From NCBI GenBank assembly GCA_022821545.1, contig JAJEDJ010000040.1, forward strand, positions 1-45,237: 45,237 nucleotides of DNA, written 5' to 3'. Both the position numbers and the translations under genes were made by a program. Below are positions 8,987 through 17,780 of the stretch, piece by piece. The notes under the pieces are model-generated. The model did no database searches. It was not told where the DNA came from and saw nothing but the letters and a program-made list of their open reading frames with translations. Source of the DNA: Caldilineaceae bacterium. GTDB lineage: Bacteria > Chloroflexota > Anaerolineae > Caldilineales > Caldilineaceae. The number at the start of each line of letters is the position of its first letter. Position 1 is the first letter of the stretch.

Positions 8987-9085
8987 AAAACCGCAGCGCG
9001 AAGTTTTCTCACGCTCCAGCGTTACACAAGAATCCAATTCCACGCCGCACGCGCGGCGGGTTTCAACCAGGTAAAGGAGATTGCC

Positions 9086-9946
9086 ATGCCGTTCGGATCC
9101 GGCGCCTATCGGTACGAGGTAGTTGAGAACTGGGCCAGGCTGCCCGCAGGTTGGCAGTTCGGCTGGGTAGCCGCGGTCGCCTGCGACTCCCAGGACCGCG
9201 TCTTTGTCTACTCGCGCAGCGAGCATCCACTGGTCGTCTTTGATCGCGACGGCAACTTCCTTGCCTCCTGGGGCGAAGATGTCATCGAGGATGCCCACGG
9301 GATCTTCATCGACAGCGAGGACAACGTCTGGTGTACCGAACGCGAGACCCACTGCATTTTCAAATTCAACGCCCAGGGCGAACTGGTGATGACCATCGGC
9401 ACGCCCGGCCAGGAGGGGGCGCCCGGCGAACCGTTCCGCCTGCCCACCGATCTGGCCGTCGCCTCCAATGGGGACCTCTTCATCTCCGACGGCTACGACA
9501 ACGCCCGCGTCCACAAGTACTCAGCCGCCGGCGAGCACATCCTCTCCTGGGGCGACTGGGGCGAAGGGCCCAGCCAGTTCACGCTCTCCCACTGCGTCCG
9601 CCTCGACAAGGACGATCGCGTCTGGGTCTGCGACCGCACCAATGACCGCATCCAGCTCTTCGACACGGACGGCAACTTCCTCGAGGAGCGCACCGGCCTC
9701 CTCAAACCTGATACCATCTATTTCGATCCGGACGGCGAAGTCGTCTACGCGGCCGAATTGGAGCAGCGCGTCAGCGTCTGGACCCTTGACGGCGAACTCC
9801 TCAGCCACTGGGGCGGCGCCCAGCCCAGCGACAAACCCGGTGAATTCAAAGCCTGCCCTCACGGCATCTGGGCCGACTCCCACGGCGACCTCTACGTCGG
9901 CCAGGTGCAGGTCGACGACGGTCTCCAGAAGTTCCGCCGCCTTTAG
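9086..9946 (+). CDS. NHL-repeat beta-propeller protein
   Basis: A 286-residue protein made almost entirely of NHL-type repeats, each with a pattern like VxxDSxDxVWVxxRxxxxIxxFdxxGxf, consistent with a six-bladed propeller. It resembles the peptidyl-alpha-hydroxyglycine alpha-amidating lyase-like group, but the sequence does not prove that activity. No signal peptide is visible, so it is probably cytoplasmic. AAAGGAG sits about 6 bases before ATG. The neighbours are a dehydrogenase and glycerate 2-kinase; a role as a lactonase or a binding scaffold in the same sugar-acid pathway is conceivable but unproven. Confidence 0.75.
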   Translation: MPFGSGAYRYEVVENWARLPAGWQFGWVAAVACDSQDRVFVYSRSEHPLVVFDRDGNFLASWGEDVIEDAHGIFIDSEDNVWCTERETHCIFKFNAQGELVMTIGTPGQEGAPGEPFRLPTDLAVASNGDLFISDGYDNARVHKYSAAGEHILSWGDWGEGPSQFTLSHCVRLDKDDRVWVCDRTNDRIQLFDTDGNFLEERTGLLKPDTIYFDPDGEVVYAAELEQRVSVWTLDGELLSHWGGAQPSDKPGEFKACPHGIWADSHGDLYVGQVQVDDGLQKFRRL

Positions 9947-10055
9947 GGAGATTTAGCAGGTTTCACTATTCTCCCTATTGATTTGAGTCATGCAATTCGG
10001 ACTCTAGATGTCGAGACGGCAGACTCGATTCCTGCCCAGCCAGAGCTAGAGTAGA

Positions 10056-11501
10056 ATGACCCGCTTCGACCTATCCGTCCTCACACCCGACTCGGCGACC
10101 CGCCGGCCCATCCTCCAGATCCTGGATGCCGCCCTCGATGCCGTCGACCCCTTTGCCGCCGTGCAAAACGTCCTTCAGCGTCAGGGCGAAATCCTGATTG
10201 TCGCCGACCCCGCTGCCCGCGTCCCCGCGCCTCCGCTGACATTCGACCTCGGCCGCTACCGCCGCATCTTTGTCGTCGCGGCCGGGAAGGCGGCCGCACC
10301 GATGTGCAGCGCTGTCGAAGCTGTGCTCCAGCACCGCGTCAGCAGCGGACTGGCGGTGACAAAGTATGACCATGCCCAGCCCGCCGACTCCTCCTCCGCA
10401 ACGGCCTCCCGCATCCGCGTCGTGGAGGCAGGTCATCCGATTCCAGACGAAGCCGGCGTCCTCGCCGGCAAAGAGATGCTTGCCCTCGTGGAGCAGGCGA
10501 ACGCCGACGACCTGGTAATCGCTCTACTCTCCGGCGGCGGCTCCGCCCTGCTGGTGGCGCCGGCAAACGCCTCCGCCGCCAACTCCGGGCAGACATTGCC
10601 AGCGCTCAGCCTGGCCGACATGCAGGGCATGACCGACGCCCTCCTGGCCTGCGGCGCAACGATCAACGAAATGAACTGCCTGCGCAAGCACACCAGCGCC
10701 GTGAAGGGCGGCCAGCTGGCCCGCACCGCCGCGCCCGCTACGCTGTTGACTCTTGCCCTCAGCGACGTCATCGGCAGCCCCCTGGACGTGATCGCCAGCG
10801 GGCCCACAGTTCCCGACGAAAGCACCTGGGCCGATGCCTGGGCCATTGTCGAAAAGTACGGGATTGACGCGGCTCTGCCGTCTGCTGTACGCAAACGTCT
10901 GCAAGCCGGACTCGCCGGCGATATCCCCGACACACCCAAGCCGCACGACCCGGTCTTTGACAACTGCAACACCCTCGTCGTCGCCGACAACCGCAGCGCA
11001 GCCAGCGCCGCTCTCGCAAAGGCAACCGAACTCGGCTACAACACGGTTCTGCTCTCAACCTATGTCGAAGGCGAAGCCGCTGAAGTGGCCAAGGTAGTTG
11101 TCGGCCTAGGGCGGGAAGTGCTGGACAGCGGCCAACCTCTTCCCGCACCCGCCTGCCTCATCCTCGGCGGCGAAACCACCGTCAACCTGGGAGACAGTCC
11201 CGGCGAGGGCGGCCGCAACCAGGAACTGGCCCTCGCCGCCGCCCTCGCCCTCCAGCACCTGCCGGGGATAACCGTCGTTTCACTGGCAACCGACGGTACC
11301 GACGGACCCACCGACAGCGCCGGCGGCATCGCCGACAGCGGCACGGTCGCAAGAGGCGAGCTTGCAGGCCTCTCGGCGGCCGACCACTTGCGCCGCCATG
11401 ACGCCTATCCTTACCTGCGCGCCGCCGGCGACCTGCTTCTGACCGGTCCAACCCGGACCAATGTCAATGATCTCCTCTTCGTGTTTGTGCAAGAAATGTG
11501 A
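10056..11501 (+). CDS. Glycerate 2-kinase (MOFRL/GckA family)
   Basis: Phosphorylates D-glycerate to 2-phosphoglycerate with ATP, feeding glycolysis from serine, glyoxylate or sugar-acid breakdown. The 481-residue protein shows the N-terminal DUF4147 domain with AAGKAAAPM (75-83) and LSGGGSALL (159-166), and the C-terminal MOFRL domain with LATDGTDGPTDSAGG. Length is slightly above the usual 420-450 residues, from an N-terminal extension and an alanine-rich stretch near 165-180. The ATG at 10056 has only a weak purine-rich upstream site. The 2Fe-2S ferredoxin follows after 81 bases. Confidence 0.9.
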   Translation: MTRFDLSVLTPDSATRRPILQILDAALDAVDPFAAVQNVLQRQGEILIVADPAARVPAPPLTFDLGRYRRIFVVAAGKAAAPMCSAVEAVLQHRVSSGLAVTKYDHAQPADSSSATASRIRVVEAGHPIPDEAGVLAGKEMLALVEQANADDLVIALLSGGGSALLVAPANASAANSGQTLPALSLADMQGMTDALLACGATINEMNCLRKHTSAVKGGQLARTAAPATLLTLALSDVIGSPLDVIASGPTVPDESTWADAWAIVEKYGIDAALPSAVRKRLQAGLAGDIPDTPKPHDPVFDNCNTLVVADNRSAASAALAKATELGYNTVLLSTYVEGEAAEVAKVVVGLGREVLDSGQPLPAPACLILGGETTVNLGDSPGEGGRNQELALAAALALQHLPGITVVSLATDGTDGPTDSAGGIADSGTVARGELAGLSAADHLRRHDAYPYLRAAGDLLLTGPTRTNVNDLLFVFVQEM

Positions 11502-11582
11502 GAAAATGCAGAAACAGTTTGCGCTTTGCAAATGACATCGGGCTCTCATTCCGATTCTTTAGACGCACAGGAGTAGAATTTC

Positions 11583-11942
11583 ATGCCTAAGTTGACAGTA
11601 GAAAATGTTGGTACATTCGATGTAGAGGCTGGAAAACGCCTGGTTCTGGCACTGGTTGAGGATGCAGCCGTCGATCAGCTGCACGCATGCGGCGGCAACT
11701 GCAAATGCACCACCTGCCGCGTTGCTGTTGTCGGCGGCGAACCTGCCAAAATAACCGTCGCCGAAAAAGAGAAGCTGGAAGAAAAGGGCCTGACCGGTGT
11801 GCGTCTGTCCTGCCAGTTGCTTGTCGAAGACGATATGGCTGTGCAGCTAATCAGCCGGCTCGAGGGCAGCGGCCGTCCCGACTCCGGTCCTCCGCCGGAA
11901 ACGTCAATCCAGCCGGAGCCGGAGTGGACCACTACGGACTGA
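11583..11942 (+). CDS. 2Fe-2S plant-type ferredoxin
   Basis: A 119-residue small electron carrier with a beta-grasp fold. Cluster cysteines are Cys36, Cys42 and Cys45 (C-x5-C-x2-C) plus Cys77 (RLSCQL), the usual [2Fe-2S] set. An additional Cys40 lies inside the binding loop, which is uncommon. The last 25 residues are a Pro/Ser-rich tail. AGGAG precedes ATG. Its partner reductase or oxygenase is not identifiable here; the adjacent SDR is not a typical ferredoxin partner. Confidence 0.88.
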   Translation: MPKLTVENVGTFDVEAGKRLVLALVEDAAVDQLHACGGNCKCTTCRVAVVGGEPAKITVAEKEKLEEKGLTGVRLSCQLLVEDDMAVQLISRLEGSGRPDSGPPPETSIQPEPEWTTTD

Positions 11943-12027
11943 GGTCGGTGTTACAGCGGGGCCGGCGGCTTGGCCCGTGGCGGAGTAGCTGCTGTGTTCA
12001 TCCCACGTCCCCCGCGGGCTCAGAAGT

Positions 12028-12057
12028 GAATCTGAACGCCATAATGAATTTGAACGC
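12028..12057. repeat. Direct repeat of a 12-base word, possible operator
   Basis: GAATCTGAACGC (12028-12039) and GAATTTGAACGC (12046-12057) differ at one base and begin 18 bases apart. They lie about 70 bases upstream of the SDR gene. A tandem regulator site is possible; no promoter of good quality was recognised next to it. Confidence 0.35.
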
Positions 12058-12126
12058 TGTGGGCGGCTTGAGAATGCCTGCCTGGTCTCACGTCACTCAA
12101 CGCCTTACACTTGCTGGAGTGGCGAA

Positions 12127-12942
12127 ATGAGCGACAATAGTGCGCTTGCCGGCAAGAAAGCGCTCGTAACCGGCGTCGACCAAGGCGGAATCGGCCAGGG
12201 CATCGCCTTGGAACTGGCCCGTCAGGGCGCTGCCGTCGTCTGCCACTACCCCTACGGCGACGAAGGCGCGGCCGCAGCCGTAGCACAGATTCAGACGGCC
12301 GGGGGCACTGCGGCAGCCGTGCAGGGCGACTTCACCCAGTCCGCCGACATATGCGCTCAGGTCGTGGACGCGGCCGCCAGTTGCCTCGGCGGACTGAATG
12401 TGCTGGTCAACAACGCAGGCCTGACCGAAACGCGCCCACTCGCCGAAATCACACCCGCCCACTTCGAAAAGCTGTTCGCTATCAACGTGCGCAGCCAGAT
12501 ATTTTGCGCGCAACGCGCGCTGGCCTATATGCAAGAAAGCGGCGGCGGCTCGGTGATCAACCTTGCTTCGGTGCATACGCACGCCGGCGTCCCCGACTAC
12601 TCAGTCTACGCCGCCACCAAGGGCGCCGTCGCCGCCCTGACTCGCCACTTGGCCGTCGAACTGGCTCCGCAGAAGGTGCGGGTCAACGCTATCGCCCCAG
12701 GGCTCATCGAAGTGCCCCGCTATTTCGAAGACATTCCCGATTACAACCCCGCCATCTTCGAAGCCACGGTGCCCTGGGGCCGCCTGGGCGCGCCGTCCGA
12801 TATCGCCCACGTGGCCGCCTTTCTCGCCTCCGACGGCGCTGACTTTGTCACCGGACAGACAATCTACGTCGACGGCGGGACCGTTGCCTATATGTCATTT
12901 GGCGCTCATCTGGACGGCCAGGCCTGGCGTTCCGGGGATTGA
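12127..12942 (+). CDS. SDR family NAD(P)-dependent oxidoreductase
   Basis: A 271-residue classical short-chain dehydrogenase. Visible are a glycine-rich cofactor loop (GVDQGGIGQGIA, a variant of GxxxGIG), the structural NNAG motif, a catalytic Ser in NLASVHT, and the YAATK active-site Tyr and Lys. The C-terminus ends its core with GQTIYVDGG as in glucose dehydrogenase and 3-oxoacyl-ACP reductase relatives. Its place near glycerate kinase suggests a sugar or polyol substrate, but this is not proven. CTGGAG lies about 8 bases before ATG. Confidence 0.87.
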   Translation: MSDNSALAGKKALVTGVDQGGIGQGIALELARQGAAVVCHYPYGDEGAAAAVAQIQTAGGTAAAVQGDFTQSADICAQVVDAAASCLGGLNVLVNNAGLTETRPLAEITPAHFEKLFAINVRSQIFCAQRALAYMQESGGGSVINLASVHTHAGVPDYSVYAATKGAVAALTRHLAVELAPQKVRVNAIAPGLIEVPRYFEDIPDYNPAIFEATVPWGRLGAPSDIAHVAAFLASDGADFVTGQTIYVDGGTVAYMSFGAHLDGQAWRSGD

Positions 12943-13086
12943 GCCCCGCACTCGACTTGCTCCGACTCCTGCAGTTCAGGCTCATAGCGATAATCTAAAC
13001 GCAGGTTCGCCCCAGATATCACACAGAGGTTGCGCTCGGGAGCGGCTCTCCACTGGCTCAGCCAGCCGCCTCTTGCTGTCTGTCTC

Positions 13087-13115
13087 TTGTCAGAATTCCC
13101 CGGCCTGAGTACAAT
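13087..13115 (+). promoter_or_regulatory. Sigma-70-type promoter of dctP
   Basis: TTGTCA (13087-13092), a 17-base spacer and TACAAT (13110-13115). Each hexamer differs from consensus at one base. A start near 13122 would leave a leader of about 55 bases before the binding-protein gene. Confidence 0.62.
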
Positions 13116-13175
13116 TACGGTGCATTTCGCGCATTCCATGTCTCATGCAACTCCAAGAGGAAGGAGAAAACTGAA

Positions 13176-14315
13176 ATGGATCGACGAAGATTCCTTAAAG
13201 TGGCTGCAACAGGCGCAGTAGGCGCAGCTGCCCTGACCGTCGCCGGCTGTGAGCAGGCCGGTGTTATGGCGCCGGGCCAGCTTGAAGGCGCCGTCGCAGA
13301 GGACTCAAGCCTGCCCGAAATTGAATGGCAGATGGCCACCAGCTGGCCGCCCGCCCTGGACACCATTTTCGGCGGCGCCGAAACGGTTGCCAAACGCGTT
13401 GAGGCCATGACACAGGGCAAATTCAGAATTGAAGCCCGCGCCGCTGGCGAGTTGGCGCCCGGCCTGGAAGTGCTGAATGTTGTAGAAGAGGGCGCGGTGC
13501 CGATCGGCCATACAGCCTCCTACTACTACGTTGGCAAGAGTCCAATCACCGCCTTCGGCACTGCCCTGCCTTTCGGTCTCACCTCCCGCCAGCAGGACTC
13601 TTGGCTCTATGAAGGCGGCGGCCTGGAAATGTTGCAGGCTGTTTACGCCGAAAAGTTCAATACCATACAGTTCCCGGCCGGCAACACCGGTGTTCAGATG
13701 GGCGGCTGGTTCAACAAGGAGATCAATTCCGTCGCCGACATGGAAGGGCTGAAGATGCGCATACCCGGCCTCGGCGGCCGCGTTATGGACCGGTTGGGTG
13801 TAACCGTCCAGGTCCTGCCCGGCGGTGAGATCTTTCAGGCCTTGCAGACGGGGGCCATTGACGCCGCCGAGTGGGTCGGCCCGTACGATGACGAAAAACT
13901 GAGCTTCCACAAGGCCGCCAGCTTTTACTACTTCCCCGGCTGGTGGGAGCCCGGCCCATCGCTTGAAATCCAGATCAACCTGGACGAGTGGAACAAGCTG
14001 CCGGAACAGTATCAGGAGGTCCTCAAGACGGCTGCCTACGCCGCTAATGCCACCATGATGGCGCGCTACGACGCCAAGAATCCGGCAGCTCTCAGCCGCC
14101 TGATCAACGACGCCGACATTACGATGCTGCCCTTCCCGGACGATGTAATGCAGGCTGCCGAAGAGTCCGCATTTGGGCTGTTCGACGAGACCGCCGCCGA
14201 TGATGCCGACTTTGCATCCATCTTCAAAGAATGGTCCGCCTTCCGCAGCGCAATTCAGTCCTGGCACGGTCTGGCCGAGCGCGGGTACCTGCAATACGTG
14301 GGCCGAAGCCGGTAA
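13176..14315 (+). CDS. TRAP transporter solute-binding lipoprotein (DctP/TakP-like)
   Basis: The extracytoplasmic binding protein of a TRAP carrier, which captures organic acids for sodium-driven uptake. The 379-residue protein begins with a Tat-type signal (RRRFLK) and a lipobox TVAGC, with Cys25 as the lipidated residue. The body matches DctP-type proteins; the stretch with LKMRIPG, then [15 protein letters not shown] and FPGWWEPG, is typical of the group that contains 2-oxoacid-binding TakP and a calcium-lactate binder. AGGAAGGAG precedes ATG. The membrane subunits dctQ and dctM lie just downstream but on the opposite strand, so expression is separately controlled. Lactate or pyruvate uptake for LutABC is a reasonable inference. 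Confidence 0.9.
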   Translation: MDRRRFLKVAATGAVGAAALTVAGCEQAGVMAPGQLEGAVAEDSSLPEIEWQMATSWPPALDTIFGGAETVAKRVEAMTQGKFRIEARAAGELAPGLEVLNVVEEGAVPIGHTASYYYVGKSPITAFGTALPFGLTSRQQDSWLYEGGGLEMLQAVYAEKFNTIQFPAGNTGVQMGGWFNKEINSVADMEGLKMRIPGLGGRVMDRLGVTVQVLPGGEIFQALQTGAIDAAEWVGPYDDEKLSFHKAASFYYFPGWWEPGPSLEIQINLDEWNKLPEQYQEVLKTAAYAANATMMARYDAKNPAALSRLINDADITMLPFPDDVMQAAEESAFGLFDETAADDADFASIFKEWSAFRSAIQSWHGLAERGYLQYVGRSR

Positions 14316-14358
14316 TTCTCGTACAGTTGATGTCGACTTTCCGGTTCAGATTTTTACA

Positions 14359-14399
14359 AGAAAAGAGGGGCGAGTCTGCACGACTCGCCCCTCTTTTCT
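14359..14399. terminator. Bidirectional intrinsic terminator between dctP and dctM
   Basis: An 18-bp perfect stem (14359-14376 with 14382-14399) and a 5-base loop TGCAC. The outer stem is A/T-rich (AGAAAAGAG / CTCTTTTCT) and the core is G/C-rich, so T-runs occur on both strands. It lies between the converging ends of dctP (14315) and dctM (14412), as expected for a shared terminator. Confidence 0.85.
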
Positions 14400-14411
14400 G
14401 TATGGAAATGC

Positions 14412-15752
14412 TTACGATGCCGCTTCCACCAGCCAGGTCACCGTCTCCGGAACAAGGATAACGACCACAAGGGCGATGCCCTGCAGTACCATAAACGGCA
14501 GTGCCCCCTTGTGTATATCCGCGGTTTTCACCTCCGGAGGCGCTACGCTTTGCAGATAAAACAGGGAAAACCCTACCGGCGGCGAGATGAAGGCCATGTT
14601 CAGATTGATCGCCATCATCACGCCAAACCAGACCATCTGCGCATTGGTGAAACCAAGTTCCAGGGCGGCAGGCACAAACAGAGGCATCGCGATAAAGCTG
14701 ATCTCAATGAACTCCAAATTGATGCCCAACAGGAAGATTGCGATGTTGGCAACAATCACAAACCCCCAGAACCCGCCCGGCAGACTCGTCAGCAAGCTCT
14801 GAACGTAGTCCTGTCCCCCCAAGCGGTCAAAGACCAGCCCGAAGTAGGTCGAACAGAACAAGATCATAATCACCAGGGCAGTGATATTGGCCGTGGAGCG
14901 GGCCGCGTCCTTGATTAGCTTCCAAGTCAAGTTGCGGTTGAATGCTGTGAGGATACAGGCGCCGATCGCGCCCACGGCGCCCGCCTCGGTCGGTGTGGCG
15001 ATGCCTTGAAAGATGCTGCCCAGCACGGAGAAAATCAGTAGAACCGGCGGAACGACCGCAATCAACGTCTGGCGCAACAGAGCTGCGCCCTGAACAGTAC
15101 GAGCCTCCGGCGGCAAAGCCGGCGCATCCTGTGGACGTACGATGGCGATCCCAATCACGTACAGGGCGTAGAGACCCGAGAGAATCAGCCCTGGAATCAG
15201 CGCGCCGACGAATAGATCGCCCACGCCCACGCCTATCTGGTCGCTCAGTACCACCAGAACCAGGCTGGGCGGCAACAACTGCGCCATTGTCCCCGACGCC
15301 GTAATTATACCGGTCGCAAGTTTATGATTGTATCCATAGCGAACCATGATCGGCAGCGACAGCAGCCCCATTACGATAACGGTGGCCGCGACCACCCCCG
15401 TTGCCGCCGCCAGCAACGTCCCCACCAGAACCACGGCCAAAGCCAGACCGCCGCGCATCGATCCCAGCAAGATGCCGACCGTGGTCAACAGCCGCTCCGC
15501 CAGCCCCGATTTCTCGAAAATCGCCCCCATAAAGACGAAGAATATGATCGCCAGAAGCGTAAAGTCCGACATCGTGCCGAACCAGCGGTTGGGCAGAAGC
15601 TTGATCCAATTCATGTTGAATATGCCCAGCGCCCAACCAATTAACATGAAGACGAAGGCGGTCCCGGCGAACGAAAACGCCACCGGATATCCATACAGGA
15701 TCAGCACAAAAAACAGTATGAACATCACGATTGCCAGCCATTCCAACCCCAT
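14412..15752 (-). CDS. dctM: TRAP transporter large permease subunit (DctM)
   Basis: The 12- to 13-helix membrane subunit that carries the substrate across the membrane. The 446-residue protein is hydrophobic throughout and shows the DctM pattern, including [20 protein letters not shown] and a repeated fold in the second half. The ATG at 15752 (MGLEWLAI) is preferred because GGGAG lies about 6 bases upstream; an earlier in-frame start at 15812 would add a cysteine-rich stretch unlike the family. It follows dctQ on the same strand after 96 bases and ends next to the shared terminator. Confidence 0.92.
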   Translation of the reverse strand: MGLEWLAIVMFILFFVLILYGYPVAFSFAGTAFVFMLIGWALGIFNMNWIKLLPNRWFGTMSDFTLLAIIFFVFMGAIFEKSGLAERLLTTVGILLGSMRGGLALAVVLVGTLLAAATGVVAATVIVMGLLSLPIMVRYGYNHKLATGIITASGTMAQLLPPSLVLVVLSDQIGVGVGDLFVGALIPGLILSGLYALYVIGIAIVRPQDAPALPPEARTVQGAALLRQTLIAVVPPVLLIFSVLGSIFQGIATPTEAGAVGAIGACILTAFNRNLTWKLIKDAARSTANITALVIMILFCSTYFGLVFDRLGGQDYVQSLLTSLPGGFWGFVIVANIAIFLLGINLEFIEISFIAMPLFVPAALELGFTNAQMVWFGVMMAINLNMAFISPPVGFSLFYLQSVAPPEVKTADIHKGALPFMVLQGIALVVVILVPETVTWLVEAAS

Positions 15753-15848
15753 AGTCACTCCCTTTCGTGCGACCTGCGCGGAAAAACAACACAGCCTGCG
15801 CAGGACCAGCAACCGGCCGCCAGAGACGCCAACCGGCTCGCGAGACCC

Positions 15849-16421
15849 CTACTCGATCCGCAAAGCCTCCTGGTGTTCCGCCAAATCTTCGACCTCTTCT
15901 TCCTCGCCTCGCAGCACCGCGTATAGTTTGATCTGCTCGGAGATCGCCTGCAAGAGCAAGAGAACAAAGGCAACGATAATCATTGTCTTCAGAGGCGCGC
16001 GCGGCAACCCATCCGGATCGGGCGACATTTCCCACTGCCGCCAGGAGGTCATCACCGGATTTACGGTCACCCAGATGCCAATGACGCAATAGGGAACAAG
16101 AAGAAACAGATTTCCCCAGAAATCAAGCATGGCCTGACGCTTCCTGCTCCAATTCGCATAGATGAAATCCACGCGTACGTTGATGCCGTTCTTCAGGATA
16201 TAGGCAAAACCCAGGAAGAAGACCAGCGAGTAGAGATACCACTGCATCTCAATAAAGAGATTAGAGGACAGCTGCACCCCTATCCACCTCGCACTGTAGC
16301 GCACAAGTACATTGTAGAACCCAACTGCCACCGTAACGATCACGAGATACACAGACACGCCGCCGACGCGTTCTGAAAGGTTGTCAATGAGGCCGGATAC
16401 TCGCAGAAGGACCTTTAACAT
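15849..16421 (-). CDS. dctQ: TRAP transporter small permease subunit (DctQ)
   Basis: The four-helix membrane partner of DctM. The 190-residue product has helices around VSVYLVIVTVAVGFYNVLV, WYLYSLVFFLGFAYIL, the segment after LDFWGNLFLLV, and IIVAFVLLLLQAISEQI, plus a C-terminal acidic tail. The motif around LRDGAHVRVDF of the family appears here as ILKNGINVRVDF. The ATG at 16421 has GAGGAA about 9 bases upstream; the in-frame start at 16469 would add an Arg-rich leader and is less likely. It is longer than many DctQ proteins because of the tail. Confidence 0.88.
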   Translation of the reverse strand: MLKVLLRVSGLIDNLSERVGGVSVYLVIVTVAVGFYNVLVRYSARWIGVQLSSNLFIEMQWYLYSLVFFLGFAYILKNGINVRVDFIYANWSRKRQAMLDFWGNLFLLVPYCVIGIWVTVNPVMTSWRQWEMSPDPDGLPRAPLKTMIIVAFVLLLLQAISEQIKLYAVLRGEEEEVEDLAEHQEALRIE

Positions 16422-16832
16422 CGTCACTGTTCCTCTGTCAGTGCGGTACGCCCGACGGGCGCGAGCCACCGCCCGTCTTCCACTTCGCTTGCCCTGTTCA
16501 GGACTGCCCTATCTTACCCGAAACGGTCCAATATTCAATATCTGGAAATCCACGTCCGCAAAGGGCTCGATTGAGGTCACACCGCCCGCACCAACACTGC
16601 CACAGTCTGTGCAGACCCGCAATCGCAGACGGAACGACTCCGCCGCTTTCACTCATGCCTCGCGCTGAACACGAGGCAACAGTTTCTGGTGGCCCGAAGA
16701 CACGGTATGGAGAAGTTAAAACGGATATGGCTTAGTATCTGTCTGTGCAGTATAATCAGGTTGTACAGAATCTATACCCTATGTTAGACGGTTCTTCGGT
16801 CAGTACATTACTTTAGTTCAAAAGGAATCTTC
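16422..16832. other. Divergent intergenic region between dctQ and the NYN gene
   Basis: No gene is supported here. On the - strand TTGAAT (16533-16538) and TAAGAT (16511-16516) with a 16-base spacer are a candidate dctQM promoter. On the + strand a perfect TATAAT stands at 16751-16756 with only a weak -35 (TGGCTT, 17 bases upstream), a candidate promoter for the NYN gene. The middle part (16560-16680) is C-rich and featureless. Confidence 0.35.
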
Positions 16833-17669
16833 ATGGTCTGGCAACAATCTCTGGTAAAAGTTGGCGTTTATGTTGATGCCGCCAACATCTATCGCAATGG
16901 CGGCTCCCGCATGCAATATGACGTCCTGCGCGAATTTGCCTGCAGGGATATGGGCGAACCTGTGCGTTTGAACGCGTACGTGACCCACGACGCCGATCGC
17001 GCCCAGTGGGACTTCGACTACCGCGTCGGCGCGTTTCGCTTCCATTCCGCGCTGCGCGATCTCGGCTATAAGGTGATAATCAAGCAAGTGCGGTGGTACG
17101 ATGACGAGGCCGGCAACCGCTATGCCAAGGCCAATTCCGACCTGGACCTGGCGGTGGACGCACTGCTCCAGTCAGAAAATCTCGACAGGGTTCTGATTGC
17201 AACCGGTGATGGAGATTTCGTACAGGTGGTACGGGCGCTCCAAAACAAGGGCTGCCGCGTGGAAGTGGTCGCATTCGACAATGTATCGGGCAATCTGCGA
17301 CAGGAAGTGGATCTGTTCATGTCGGGCTACTTGATTCCCAATCTACTGCCCGTGCCCAATGGCTCTGCCGATTGGGGCCATCCCGATTCTACCGTGCGCG
17401 GCTGGTGCTACTACTACAACGAGGACAAGGGCTTCGGCTACATGCGTTTCCTGACCAAGGTCTCCCCTCACCTGTGGCTGGTGGACAAACGAAAAAGCGC
17501 CGATTCCCCCTACGAAAGCGCCTTTTTCCACTTTTCAATGATGCAGGATGACTCCGTTAAGGACCATCTTCCCAGCCGCGAGCACATTTTTGAATTCCGG
17601 CTCATCCCCTCGGAACGCGACCAGAGCGAACTCACGGCAACCAACATCCGCATCGTAAGCTCTCTGTAG
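16833..17669 (+). CDS. NYN domain (PIN-like) protein with C-terminal cold-shock-like domain
   Basis: The N-terminal part (about 8-170) is an NYN/LabA-type PIN-like nuclease domain: Asp14 in GVYVDAANIY, Asp103 and Asp105 in NSDLDLAVDAL, and Asp126/Asp128 in ATGDGDFVQVV are the expected acidic metal-binding residues. The C-terminal part (about 188-276) looks like a cold-shock/S1-like OB fold: GWCYYYNEDKGFGYMRF mirrors the RNP1 region and FFHFSMM mirrors RNP2, ending with TATNIRIV. Such a protein would bind and cut RNA or single-stranded nucleic acid. AAGGAA precedes ATG. It stands alone between the TRAP genes and gamma-glutamyltransferase. The NYN call is firm; the cold-shock call rests on motif resemblance. 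Confidence 0.84.
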   Translation: MVWQQSLVKVGVYVDAANIYRNGGSRMQYDVLREFACRDMGEPVRLNAYVTHDADRAQWDFDYRVGAFRFHSALRDLGYKVIIKQVRWYDDEAGNRYAKANSDLDLAVDALLQSENLDRVLIATGDGDFVQVVRALQNKGCRVEVVAFDNVSGNLRQEVDLFMSGYLIPNLLPVPNGSADWGHPDSTVRGWCYYYNEDKGFGYMRFLTKVSPHLWLVDKRKSADSPYESAFFHFSMMQDDSVKDHLPSREHIFEFRLIPSERDQSELTATNIRIVSSL

Positions 17670-17780
17670 CGCCGGTATCCCATTGCAACTGGCCGCGTGC
17701 GCGCGTACCATTGACCGCGTGACGCCGGCTACTTGTGCGCCTGACCCATCGACGTCCTTCCCACCAGGAGCCAAAACCCA

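Noticed and set aside
9043..9058. Hairpin CGCCGC / GCGGCG as a terminator after the dehydrogenase gene
   Set aside because: Only 6 bp, no following T-run, and it lies close to the ribosome site of the next gene.
8312..9514. 400-codon frame on the - strand over the dehydrogenase and NHL genes
   Set aside because: Antisense shadow of two genes with complete motifs on the + strand; no recognised domain and no ribosome site.
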